From assembly GCF_036320965.1 (NCBI RefSeq), contig NC_092271.1:28777036-28841035 (forward strand): a DNA stretch of 64,000 nt. Reading direction: 5' to 3'. The notes under the pieces were generated by a model. It was given only the letters and a program-made list of their open reading frames with translations. It was not told the DNA's origin and ran no database searches. Shown in pieces: positions 21,356-33,102 of this stretch; within the stretch, counting starts at the first letter, position 1, and each line of letters begins with the position of its first letter. Source of the DNA: Panulirus ornatus. Its lineage: Eukaryota; Arthropoda; Malacostraca; Decapoda; Palinuridae. Both the position numbers and the translations under genes were made by a program.

Positions 21356-21557
21356 CGTGCTGTCAGTGGATTGAATCAAGGCATGTGAAGCGTCTGGGGT
21401 AAACCATGGAAAGCTGTGTAGGTATGTATTTTGCGTGTGTGGACGTATGTATATACATGTGTATGGAGGTGGGTTGGGCCATTTCTTTCGTCTGTTTCCT
21501 TGCGCTACCTCGCAAACGCGGGAGACAGCAACAAAGCAAAAAAAAAAAAAAAAAATC
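19676..21557 (+). mobile_element. main LINE, type A, 5'-truncated, complete RT
   Basis: LINE homology begins at GGGGAGGTGATAACAAG (about 19679), inside the linker between endonuclease and RT, and runs to the A18 tail ending at about 21556. The 3'UTR is type A with the GCGCTACCTCGCAAACGCGG hairpin. The whole RT is in one frame. It is one of the youngest looking copies: its sequence is very close to 2450-4375 and 36254-38572. Confidence 0.92.
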
Positions 21558-24500
21558 TTTATTTTATTTTTTTATTTATTATACTTTGGTTGCCGTCTCT
21601 TGCATTAGCGAGGTAGAGCAAGGAAACAGATGAAAGAATAGCCCAACCCACCCACATACACATGTATATACATAAACGCCCACACACGCACCTATACATT
21701 TCAACGTATACATACATATACATACTCAGACATATACATATATACACACATGTATGTATTCATACTTGCTGCCTTCATCTGTTCCCATTGCCACCCAGCC
21801 ACACATGATATGGCACCCCTTTCCCCCGTGCATGTGCGAGGTAGCACTAGGAATAAACAAAGACCACATTTGTTCACACTCAGTCTCTAGCTGTCCTGTA
21901 TAATGCACTAAAACCACAGCTCCCTTTCCACATCCAGGCCCCACAAAACTATCCATGGTTTACCCCAGAAACTTCACATGCCCTGGTTCGATCCATTGAC
22001 AGCACTTCGACCCTGGTATACCACATCGTTCCAATTCACTCTATTCCTTGCACACCTTTCACCCTCCTATATGTTCAGGCCCTGATCGCTCAAGATATTT
22101 TTCACTCCATCCTTCCACCTCCAATTTGGTCTCCCACTTCTCCTTGTTCTCCCCACCTCTGACACATATATCTTCTTTGTTAGTCTCTCCTCACTCATTC
22201 TCTCCATGTGACCAGACCATTTCAGTACACCCTCTTCTGCTCTCTCAACCATCTTCTTTTTATTACCACACTCTCTCTTACCCTTTCATTACCTACTCAA
22301 TCAAACCACCTCGCACCATATATTGTCCTCAAACATCTCATTTCCAACACATCCACCCTTCACTGCACAACATTATTTATAACCCATGCCTCACAACCAT
22401 ATAACATTGCTGGAACCACTATTCCTTCAAACATACCCATTTTTGCTCTCCAAGATAACATTTTTGCCTTCCACACATTCTTCAGCACTCCCAGACCTTT
22501 TGCCCCCTCCCCCACTCTGTGACTCACTTCTGCTTCCATGGTTCCATCCGCTGCTAGATCCACTCCCAGATATCTAAAACACTTCACTTCCTCGAGTTTT
22601 TCTCCATTTAAACTTACCTCCCAATTTACATGTCCCCCAACCCAACTGCACCTAATAGCCTTGCTCTTATTCACATTTACTCTCAGCTTTCTTCTTTCAC
22701 GTACTTTACCAAACTCAGTCATCAGTTTCTCACCCGAATCAGCCACTATCGCTGTATCATCAGCAAACGACAACTGACTCACTTCCCAAGCCCTCTCATC
22801 GATGGCAGACTGCATACGTGCCCCTCTTTCCAAAACTCTTGCATTCACTTCCCTAACAACCCCATCCATAAACAAATTATACAACCATGGAGACTTCATA
22901 CACCCATACTGTAAACCAATGTTCATTGGGAACCAATCACTTTCCTCTCTTCTTACACGTACACATGGCATACATCCTCGATAAAAACTTTTCACTGCTT
23001 CTGGCAACTTACCTCCCACACCATATACTCATAATACCTTCCACAGAGCATCTCTATCAACTCGTATCATATATCTTCTCCAGATCCGTAAATGCTACAT
23101 ACAAATCCATCTGTTTTTCTAAGTATTTCTCACATACATTTTTAAAAGCATACACTAATCCTCACATCCTCTACCACTTCTGAAACCACACTGCCCTTCC
23201 CCAGTCTGATGCTCTGTACATGCCTTTACCCTCTCAATCAATACCCTCCCATGTACTTTCCCAGGAATACCCAACAAACTTATACCTTTGTAATTTGAAC
23301 ACTCACCTTTGTCCCCTTTACCTTTATACAATGGCACTATGCGTGCATTCCGCCAATCCTTAGGCACTTCACCACGAACCTTACATACATTGAATATTCT
23401 CACCAGTTAGTCAGCAACACACTCACCCCCTTTTTTAATAAATTCCACTGCAATACCATCCAAACCCACCGCTTGCCAGCTTTCATCTTCAGCAAAGCTT
23501 GCACTACCTCTTCTCTGTTTATCAAACCATTCTCCTTGACCCTCTCACTTCTCACACCACCTCGCCTGAAACACCCTATATCTGCCACTCTATCATCAAA
23601 CACATTCAGCAAACCTTCTAAAATACTCATTCCATCTCCTTGTTATTACCTCCCCATTAGCCCCCTTCACCGATGTTCCCATTTGTTCTCTTGTCTTACA
23701 CAATTTATTTACCTCCTTCCAAAACATCTTTTTATTCTTCCTGAAATTTAATGATCCTCTCTCACCCCAACTCTAATTTGCCCTCTTTTTCACTTCATGC
23801 ACCTTTCTCTTGACCTCCTGCCACTTTCTTTTATACATCTCCCAGTCATATGCACTATTTCCCTGCAAAAATCATCCAAATGCCTCTCTCTTCTCCTTCA
23901 CTAACAATCTTACACCTTCATCCCACCACTCTTGACTCTTTCTAATCTGCCCACCTCCCATGTTTCTCATGCCACAAGCTTCTTTTGCGCAAGCCATCAC
24001 TGCTTCCCTAAATACATCCCATTCCTCCCCCACTCCCCATACGTCATTTGCTCTTACCTTTTTCCATTCTGCGCTCAATGTCTCCTGGTACTTCCTCACA
24101 CAAGTCTCCTTTCCATGCTCACTTAGTCTCACCACTCTCTTCACCCCAACATTCTCTCTTCTTTTCTGAAAACCTCTACAAATCTTCACCTTCGCCTCCA
24201 AAAGATAATGATCAGACGTCCCTCCAGTTGCCCCTCTCAGCACATTAACATCCAAAAGTCTCTCTTTCATGCGCCTATCAATTAACACATAACCCAGTAA
24301 CGCTCTCTGGCCATCTCTCCTACTTATATGTATACTTATGTATATCTCTCTTTTTAAACCAGGTATTCCCAGTCACCAATTCTTTTTCAACACACGAATA
24401 TACGAGCTCTTCACCATTTTCATGTACAACACTGAACACCCCATGTACACCAATTGTACCCTCAACTGCCTCATTACCTATCACTATAACTGGTCTCGTG

Positions 24501-25060
24501 CATCAAAGCTGCAAACACACTCATTCAGCTGCTCCCAAAACACTTGCCTATCATGATCTTTCTTCTCATGACCAGGTGCATAGGCACCAATAATCATCCA
24601 TCTCTCTCCATCCACTTTCAGTTTTACCCATATCAATCTAGAGTTTACTTTTTTACACTCTTATCACATACTCCCACAACTCCTGCTTCAGGAGTAGTGC
24701 TACTCCTTCCTTTGCTCTTGTCCTCTCACCAACCCCTGACTTTACTCCCAAGACATTCCCAAACCACTCTTCCCCTTTACCCTTGAGCTTTTTTTCACTC
24801 AGAGCCAAAACATCCAGTTTCGTTTTCTTAAACATGCTACCTATCTCTCCTTTTTTCTCATCTTGGTTACATCCACACACATTTAGACGCCTTAATCTGA
24901 GCCTTCGAGGAGATGAGCACTCCCCGCATGACTCTTTAAAAATTTAGATACAAGGAGGGGAGGGTTTCTAGCCCTCTTCTTCTGTCCCCTTTTGTTGCCT
25001 TCTATGACACTTGGAAAATGTGTGGGAAGTATTCTTTCTCCTCTATCCCCAGGGCTTATC
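21558..25060 (-). mobile_element. near full-length old main LINE, type B
   Basis: Minus strand. The 5'UTR is about 25060-24890 (complement contains the CCCTGGGGATAG box and GACAC...AAGGCAACAAAAGG). The endonuclease (24880-24230) has MCGCNQDEKKGEIGSMF, LDVLALSEKKLKG (SETKL in the young copy), GVALLLKQELWEYVI, then the SDHYLLEAKVKI box in 24288-23872. The RT (23630-22016) is in several frames: [65 protein letters not shown]. The type B 3'UTR runs from 21996 to 21575. Multiple frameshifts and stops make it dead, but it defines the layout and about 3.5-kb length of the element. Confidence 0.87.
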
Positions 25061-25137
25061 TTATGTTCCATAGATAAGGTGAATCCTTGTCATCAGCCAG
25101 TTCCTTTTCTCATCAGCTATTCCCTCCCACTCCAACA

Positions 25138-26497
<1,360 letters not shown>

Positions 26498-26695
26498 AAC
26501 ATTATAAACAAACAGTGGGTAGGACTGATGTCAGAAGAAAGAACAGAAATTCGTTCCACCCTCTATCGCTTTGTATTAGAGAACCATAAAGTAGCCCCCT
26601 ATTACATCCGCAACAAGCTGGTCAAACTTGTTGTGGATATTGCACGTCTCTCATGGCCACATTTCTACCCAGATTTCTTCACTAATGTTTTATCT
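26498..26695 (+). CDS. XPO6: exportin-6 coding exon 3
   Basis: 66 codons, phase 0 at both ends, acceptor TTTTCCAG and donor GTAAGT at 26696. It encodes NIINKQWVGLMSEERTEIRS, then NHKVAPYYIRNKLVKLVVDI and WPHFYPDFFTNVLS. Exportin-6 has the same arrangement (ENLINKMWLGV, PYFIRNKLCKVIVDIGRQDW, FYHDFFTNIL in human, from memory). It continues directly from CLTTLE of the preceding exon, giving TTLENIINKQW. The extended open frame 26390-26800 includes intron on both sides and is not the exon. Confidence 0.94.
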
Positions 26696-26917
26696 GTAAG
26701 TATCATAAAAGTTATTAGTATAAGAATTTTTGTATTGCATTGTTTTATACAAGTGGGCCCCGGTTCACATTGGGATTTTGTTCCTGGTAAATGTGACTAA
26801 ACGAAAACTTTGATCACATCAGTATTTCAAATAGAAGCACATGTATGAAGTCAAATTTTATTCCTTAGGACTAACTAAAGAATATTTTCTTTAATGAAAG
26901 ACAAAATAAGCTGTTAT
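26696..26917 (+). other. XPO6: start of XPO6 intron 3
   Basis: Donor GTAAGT then AT-rich unique DNA up to the SINE. Intron 3 extends to 47492, about 20.8 kb, and is mostly transposon. Confidence 0.6.
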
Positions 26918-27295
26918 TCCTCTGGTGTAGCAGTTAGCGTTCCTGACTGTGATGTATTCATGGGCTGTCCAGGGTCGAGCACATAGGTTGGAATCCTGGT
27001 TATGGTAATCAGTCCATAGTCAACTCAGCTGATCATCCACCCCTAGGGGTTGGTTGATAAAATGTGTACCTGGCTCTGGCTAGGGTGCATTACACAAGAC
27101 AGCTAGAGACTGAGTGTGAACGAATGTGGCCTTTTCGTCTCTTTTCCTGGAGCTGCCTTGCTGAAGCAGGGGGCAGCAATGCTGTTTCCTGTGGGGCAGG
27201 GTAGTGCCAGGAATGGATGAAGGCAAACAAGTATGAATATGTACATGTGTATATATGTGTATGTCTGTTTAAGTAGGTATATGTTTATATGTTGA
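26918..27295 (+). mobile_element. tRNA-derived SINE with a LINE type C 3' tail
   Basis: The head at 26918-27005 resembles a tRNA gene: GGTGTAGCAGTTAGCG as an A-box-like segment and GGTTGGAATCC as a B-box-like segment with one change from GGTTCGAATCC. The spacing between them is longer than in a tRNA gene. A central body contains GCTGATCATCCACCCCTAGG and GGTTGATAAAATG. From about 27085 the sequence matches the type C LINE 3'UTR (AGCTAGAGACTGAGTGTGAA, GCTGTTTCCTGTGGGGC, GGAATGGATGAAGG). Sharing a 3' tail with a LINE is the classic sign that the SINE uses that LINE's machinery. Confidence 0.82.
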
Positions 27296-27299
27296 TAAA

Positions 27300-28835
27300 T
27301 ATATGTGTTTGCTTTGAAAAATTTATGAGAAATACTTAAGAAAGCAAATGGATTTGTATGAAGCGTTTATGGATCTGGAGAAGGCATATGATAGAGTTGA
27401 TAGAGATGCTCTGTGGAAGGTATTAAGAATATATGGTGTGGGAGGTAAGTTGTTAGAAGCAGTGAAAAGTTTTTATCGAGGATGTAAGGCATGTGTACAT
27501 GTAGGAAGAGAGGAAAGTGATTGGTTCTCAGTGAATATTGGTTTGCAGCAGGGGTGCGTGATGTCTCCATGGTTGTTTAATTTGTTTATGGATGGGGTTG
27601 TTAGGGAGGTGAATGCAAGAGTCTTGGAAAGAGGGGCAAGTATGCAGCCTTTGTGGATGGGAGAGCTTGGGAAGTGAGTCAGTTGTTGTTCGCTGATGAT
27701 ACAGTGCTGGTGGATGATTCGGGTGAGAAACTGTAGAAGCTGGTGACTGAATTTGGTAAAGTGTGTGAAAGAAGAAAGCTGAGAGTAAATGTAAATAAGA
27801 GTAGGTTATTAGGTACAGTAGGGTTATGGGACTAAGTCAATTGGGAAGTAAATTTGAATGGAGAAAAACTGGAGGGAGTGAAGTGTTTTAGATATCTGGG
27901 AGTGGATTTGGCAGCGGATGGAACCATGGAAACGGAAGTGAATCATAGGGTGGGGGAGGGAGTGTTGAAAAATATGTGGAAGTCAAGAATGTTATCTTGG
28001 AAAGCAAAAATGGGTATGTTTGAAGGAATAGAGGTTCCAACAATGTTATATGGTTGCAGATTCATGGGCTATGGATAGAGTTGTGCGGAGGAGGGTGGAT
28101 GTGCTGGAAATGAGATGTTTGAAGACAGTATGTGGTGTGAGGTGGTTTGATCGAGTAAGTAATGAAAGGGTTAGAGAGATGTGTGGTAATAAAAAGAGTG
28201 TGGTCACATGGAGAGAATGAGTGAGGAAAGAGGATATATGTGTCAGAGGTGGAGGGAACGAGAAGTGGGAGACCAAACTGGAGGTGGAAAGATGTAGTGA
28301 AAAAGATTTTGAGTGATCAGGGCCTAAACATGCAGGAGGGTGAAAGGTGTACAAGGAATAGATTGAATTGGAACGATGTGGTATACTGGGATCGACGTGC
28401 TGTCAATGGATTGAACCAGGCCATGTGAAGCGTCTGGGGTAAACCATGGAAAGTTTTGTGGGGCCTGGATGTGGAAAGGGAGCTGTTGTTTCGGTGCATT
28501 ATACATGACAGCTAGAGACTGAGTGTGAATGAAAGTGGCCTTTGTTGTCTTTTCCTAGCGCTACCTCGCGCACATGCGGGGGATAGGGGTTTTCATTTCA
28601 TGTGTGGCGGGGTGGCGATGTGAATGAATAAGGGCAGACAGTATGAATTATGTGCATGTGTATATATGTATATGTCTGTGTGTGTATATATACATTGAGA
28701 TGTATAGGTATGTATATGTGCGTGTGTAGACGTTTATGTATATACATGTGTATGTGGGTAGGTTGGGCCATTCTTTCATCTGTTTCTTTACGCTGCCTCG
28801 CTAACACGGGAGACAGTGACAAAGTATAATAAAAG
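27300..28835 (+). mobile_element. main LINE, type B, 5'-truncated pseudo-copy
   Basis: It starts in VFALKN (TGTTTGCTTTGAAAAATTTA). Frame 27348-27677 holds [20 protein letters not shown] and motif B LQQGCVMSPWLFNLF. The FADD region at about 27690 is in another frame; 27854-28078 has [19 protein letters not shown]; the C-terminal tail (28190-28428) has lost a piece around KSVV...HMERM. The type B 3'UTR (28390-28835) has TGACAGCTAGAGACTGAGTG and the GCTGCCTCGCTAACACGGGA hairpin with tail AAAGTATAATAAAA. Confidence 0.87.
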
Positions 28836-28975
28836 AATATGATAAATGATATGTATATGTGCGTGTATGGGCGTCTATGTGTATATGAGTGGTTGGGTCA
28901 TTCTATGTATATTTCCTGGTGCTACCTCAATGACATGGGAAATGGCAGTGAAGTATGATAATTATAATGTGTGTG
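28836..28975 (+). mobile_element. LINE/SINE 3'-terminal fragment, type C
   Basis: Only the last part of a type C 3'UTR remains: GTGTATATGAGTGGTTGGG, the hairpin GGTGCTACCTCAATGACATG, and tail AGTATGATAATTATAATG, followed by a short (GT)n. Confidence 0.65.
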
Positions 28976-28984
28976 TGTGTGTGT

Positions 28985-29518
28985 TTCAGAGGTGGAGGGA
29001 ACAAGAAGAAGTGGAGACCAAATTGGAAGGTGAAGGATTGAGTGAAAAAGATTTTGAGTGATTGGGGCCTGAACATGTAGGAGGGTGAGAGGCATGCAAG
29101 GAATAGAGTGAGTTGGAACCATGTGGTATACTGGGGTCAACGTGCTGTCAATGGAATGAACCAGGGCACATAAACTATCTGGAGTAAACCAGGGAAGGGT
29201 CTGTGGGGCCTTGATGTGGATAGGGAGCTGCTGTTTCGGTGCATTACACATGACAGCTAGAGACTGAGTGTAAACAAATGTGGCCTTTTTGTCTGTTTTT
29301 GGCACTACCTTGCCAAAGCAGGGGCAGTGATGATGTTTCCTGTGGGGTGGGATAGCGACAGAAATGGATGAAGGCAAGCAAGTGTGAATATATTCATGTG
29401 TGTATATGTATATGTACGTATATGGGCATTTATATATATATGTGTATATGAGTGGATGGGCCATTTTTTGTGTGTTTCCTGACGCTATCTTGCTGACGCA
29501 GGAAAGAGTGATTAAGTA
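28985..29518 (+). mobile_element. old main-LINE 3' end, type C
   Basis: It begins in the C-terminal coding tail (TTTCAGAGGTGGAGGGAACA, then GGCCTGAACATGTAGGAGGG) and continues with the type C 3'UTR: GGGTCAACGTGCTGTCAATG, CAGCTAGAGACTGAGTG, TGATGTTTCCTGTGGGGTGG, GGATGAAGGCAAGCAAG. It ends with the hairpin GACGCTATCTTGCTGACGCA and tail GTGATTAAGTAGATAG. No open frame. Confidence 0.77.
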
Positions 29519-32135
29519 GATAGATATGTGATAGAGTGTAAGAAAGCAAACTCTAGATTGATGTGAGTAAAACTGAAAGTGGATGGAGAGAGATGGGTGA
29601 TTATTGGTGCTGGTCATGAGAAGAAAGATCATTTGAGGCAAGTGTTTTGGGAGCAGCTGAGTGAGTGTGTCAGCAGCTTTGATGCACGAGACTAGGTTTT
29701 AGTGATGGGTGATTTAAATGTGAACATGAGTAATATGGCAGTTGAGGGTATAATTGTTGTACATGGGGTATTCATTGTTGTGAATGGAAAGTAGTGAAGA
29801 GCTTGTGGGAGTTGTGTGCTAAAAAAGACTGGGGATTGGGAATACCTTGTTTTAAAAGAGAGCTATGCATAAGTATATGTACGTGAGTAGGAGAGATGGT
29901 CATAGGGCATTATTGGATTATTGTTGATTGATAGGCATATGAAAGAGACACTTGGGTGTTAATGTGCTGAGAGGGGTAGCTGGAGGGATGTCTGATCACT
30001 GTCTTGTGGAGGCAAAGGTGAAGATTTGTTGAGGTTTTCAAAAAAGAATAGAGAAAGTTGGGGAGAAGACAGTGGTGAGAGTAAGTGAGCTTGGAAAGAA
30101 GACTTGTGCAAGGAAGTACCAAGAGAGACTGAGTGTTGAATGACAAAAGGTAAGAGCAAATGACATAAGGGGAGTGGGTGAGGAATGGGATGTATTTAGG
30201 GAAGTGGTGATGGCTTGCACAAAAGATGCACATGGCATGAGAAAGGTGGGAGGTGGGTAGATTAGATAGGGTAGTGAGTGGTGGGATGAAGAAGTAAAGT
30301 TGTTAGTGAAAGAGAAAAGAGTGCATTTGAACGATACTTGCAAGGAAGGAGTGCAAATGACTGGGAGATGTATAAAAGAACATGGCAAGAGGTCTAGAGA
30401 AAGGAGCAAGGGTTGAAAAAGAGGGCAAATGAGAGTTGGGCTGAGATAGTATCATTGAATTTTAGGGAGAACAAAAAGATGTTTTGGAAGGAGGTAAATG
30501 ATGTGCATAAGACAAGAGAACAAATAGGAACATTGGTGAAGGGGGCAAGTGGGGAAGTAATAATAGGTAGTAGTGAAGTGAAAAGGAGATGGAGTGAGTA
30601 TTTTGAAGGTTTGTTGAATGTGTCTGATGATAAAGTGGCAGATACAGGGTGTTTTGGTCTGGGTGGTGTGCAAAGTGAGAGGTGTAAGGGAGAATGGTTT
30701 GGTTGAGAGAGATGAAGTGAAAGCTTTGGGGAAGATGAAATCTGGTAAGGCAGCAGGTTTGGATGGTATTGCAGTGGAATTTATTATGAAAGGGGTGACT
30801 GTGTTGTTGATTTTTTGGTAAGGGTATTTAATATATATATGGACCATGGTGAAGTGCCCAAGGATTTGTGGAATTCATGCATAGTGCCATTGTACAAAGG
30901 CAAAGGGGATAAAGATAAGTGTTCAAACTACAGAGGCATAAGTTTGTTGAGTTTTCCCTTGAAATTGTATGGGAAGATATTGATTGAGAGGGTGAAGGCA
31001 TGTACAGAGCATCAGATTGGGGAATAGCAGTGTGGTTTCAGAAGTGGTAGAGGATGTGTAGATCAGTGTTTGCTTTGAAAAATGTGTAAGAAATACTTAG
31101 AAAAACAGATGGATTTGTATGTAGCATTTATGGATGTGGAGAAGGCATATGATAGGGTTAATAGAGATGCTATGTGGAAGGTCTTAAGAGTATATGGTGT
31201 GGGAGGCAAGTTGTTAGAAGCAGTGAAAAGGTTTTACCGAGTATTTAAGGCATGTGTATGAGTAGGAAGAGAGGAGAATGATTGGTTCCCTGTGAATGTC
31301 AGTCTGAGGCAGGGGTGTGTTGTATGGTTGCGAGGCGTGGGCTATAGATAAAGTTGTGTGGAGGAGGGTGGATATGCTGGAAATGAGATGTTTGAGGACA
31401 ATGTGTGGTGTGAGGTGGTTTGATCAAGTAAGTAATGAAAGGGTAAGAGAGATGTGTGGTAATAAAAAGAGTGTGGTTGAGAGAACAGAAGAGGGTTTGT
31501 TGAAATGGTTTGGTCACATAGAGAGAATGACTGAGGAAAGATTGACAAAGAGGATATATGTATCAGAGGTGGAGGGAACGAGAAGTAGGAGACCAAATTA
31601 GAGGTGGAAAGATGGAGTGAAAAAGATTTTGAGTGATCGGGGCCTGAACGTGCAGGAAGGTGAAAGGCGTGCAAGGAATACAGTGAATTGGAATGGCGTG
31701 GTATACCGGGGTCGACATGCTGTCAGTGGATTGAACCAGGGCATATGAAGCGTCTGGGGTAAACCATGGAAAGTTCTGTGGGGCCTGTATGTGGAAAGGG
31801 AGGTGTGGTTTTGGTGCATTATTACATGACAGCTAGAGACTGAGTGTGAATGAAAGTGGCCTTTGTTGTCTTTTCCTAGCGCTACCTTGTGCTCATTTGG
31901 GGGGAGGGGGTGGTTATTTTCATGTGTGGCGGGGTGGCGATGGGAATGAATAAAGGTAGACTATGAATTATGTGCATGTGTATATATGTATATGTCTGTG
32001 TGTGTATATGTTGAGATGTACAGGTATGTATATTTGCGTGTGTGGATGTGTATGTGGGTGGGTTGGGCCATTCTTTCATCTGTTTCCTTGCGCTACCTCG
32101 CTAACGCGGGAGACAGCAACAAAGCAAAATAAATA
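29519..32135 (+). mobile_element. old main LINE, type B, with internal RT deletion (left unit)
   Basis: 5'-truncated in the endonuclease (GTGATAGAGTGTAAGAAAGC). GDLN-like (GGTGATTTAAATG) and GVQ/SDH boxes are present but broken. RT pieces at 30413-30706, 30618-30821 and 30815-31027 hold [31 protein letters not shown] and [19 protein letters not shown]. At about 31318 the sequence jumps from LRQGC (GGCAGGGGTGTGT) straight to the MLYGCEAW region, losing about 500 bp including FADD. The C-terminal tail (31317-31601) and type B 3'UTR (31700-32135) follow. From about 29930 on, it is part of the 3.17-kb tandem duplication. Confidence 0.88.
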
Positions 32136-32139
32136 AATT

Positions 32140-32193
32140 GATAAATATATATATCTGTGTATGTATTTATTTGTGTGTGTGTGTATATATGTG

Positions 32194-32234
<41 letters not shown>

Positions 32235-32257
32235 ATATATATATATATATGTATATT
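32140..32257. repeat. (TG)n/(TA)n microsatellite
   Basis: Mixed TATG, TG and TA repeats following the tail (AAAATAAATAAATTGATAAA) of the type B LINE. The same tract in unit 2 is at 35310-35427 and is two bases shorter. Confidence 0.88.
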
Positions 32258-33102
32258 ATCCCTGGAGATAGGGGTGAAAGAATACTTCCCACGCATTCCT
32301 CGCGTGTCGTAGAAAGCGACTAGAGGGGACGGGAGCAGGGGGCCAGAAATCCTCCCCTCGTATTTTTTTAACTTTCTAAAATGGGAAACAGAAGAAGGAG
32401 TCACGCGGGGAGTGCTCATACTCCTCGAAGGCTCAGATTGGGGTGCCTAAATGTGTGTGGATGTAACCAAGATGTGAAAAAAGGAGAGATAGGTAGTATG
32501 TTTGAGGAAAGGAACCTGGATGTTTTGGCTCTGAGTGAAACGAAGCTCAAGGGTGAAGGGGAAGAGTGGTTTGGGAATGTCTTGGGAGTAAAGTCAGGGG
32601 TTAGTGAGAGGACAAGAGCAAGGGAAGGAGTAGCAGTACTCCTGAAACAGGAGTTGTGGGAGTACGTGATAGAATGTAAGAAAGTAAATTCTCGATTAAT
32701 ATGGGTAAGTAAACTCTTGATTGATATGGGTAAAACTGAAAGTGGATGGAGAGAGATGGGTGATTATTGGTGCATGTGCACCTGGGCATGAGAAGAAAGA
32801 TCATGAGAGGCAAGTGTTTTGGGAGCAGCTGAATGAGTGTGTTAGTGGTTTTGATGCACGAGACCGGGTTATAGTGATGGGTGATTTGAATGCAAAGGTG
32901 AGTAATGTGGCAGTTGAGGGAATAATTGGTATACATGGGGTGTTCAGTGTTGTAAATGGAAATGGTGAAGAGCTTGTAGATTTATGTGCTGAAAAAGGAC
33001 TGATGATTGGGAATACCTGGTTTAAAAAGTGAGGTATACATAAGTATACTTATGTAAGTAGGAGAGATGGCCAGAGAGCGTTATTGGATTACGTGTTAAT
33101 TG
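32258..33102 (+). mobile_element. main LINE 5'UTR and endonuclease (chimeric junction at right)
   Basis: The 5' leader (32258-32400) is the antisense of the SINE-like second half: CCCTGGAGATAGGGGTGAAA, GTCGTAGAAAGCGACTAG, GGCCAGAAATCC. The endonuclease follows: frame 32381-32791 has RLGCLNVCGCNQDVKKGEIG, LDVLALSETKLKG, GVAVLLKQELWEYVI; frame 32721-33032 has VIIGACAPGHEKKDHERQVF, DRVIVMGDLNAKVSN, GEELVDLCAEKGL. A 25-bp direct duplication at about 32694-32743 causes the frame change, and a TGA ends the second frame at 33032. At about 33102 the young sequence switches to the old RT of the duplicated unit. Confidence 0.87.

Larger units (their letters stand above)
29930..33102 (+). repeat. 3.17-kb tandem duplication, unit 1
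   Basis: Positions here recur at +3172 (before the GT microsatellite) or +3170 (after it) in unit 2. By eye I find only about five single-base differences (for example at 30097, 30867, 32273 and 32397) plus two bases of GT repeat length. The unit contains an old LINE RT and 3'UTR, a GT/TA microsatellite, and the 5' leader plus endonuclease of a younger LINE. The left edge falls inside LINE sequence at about GATAGGCATATGAAAGAG (29933). Confidence 0.93.

Noticed and set aside
26918..27005. Functional tRNA gene
   Set aside because: The A-box-like and B-box-like segments are too far apart, the GGTTCGA is altered to GGTTGGA, I cannot form a cloverleaf, and the sequence continues into a LINE tail; it is the head of a SINE.
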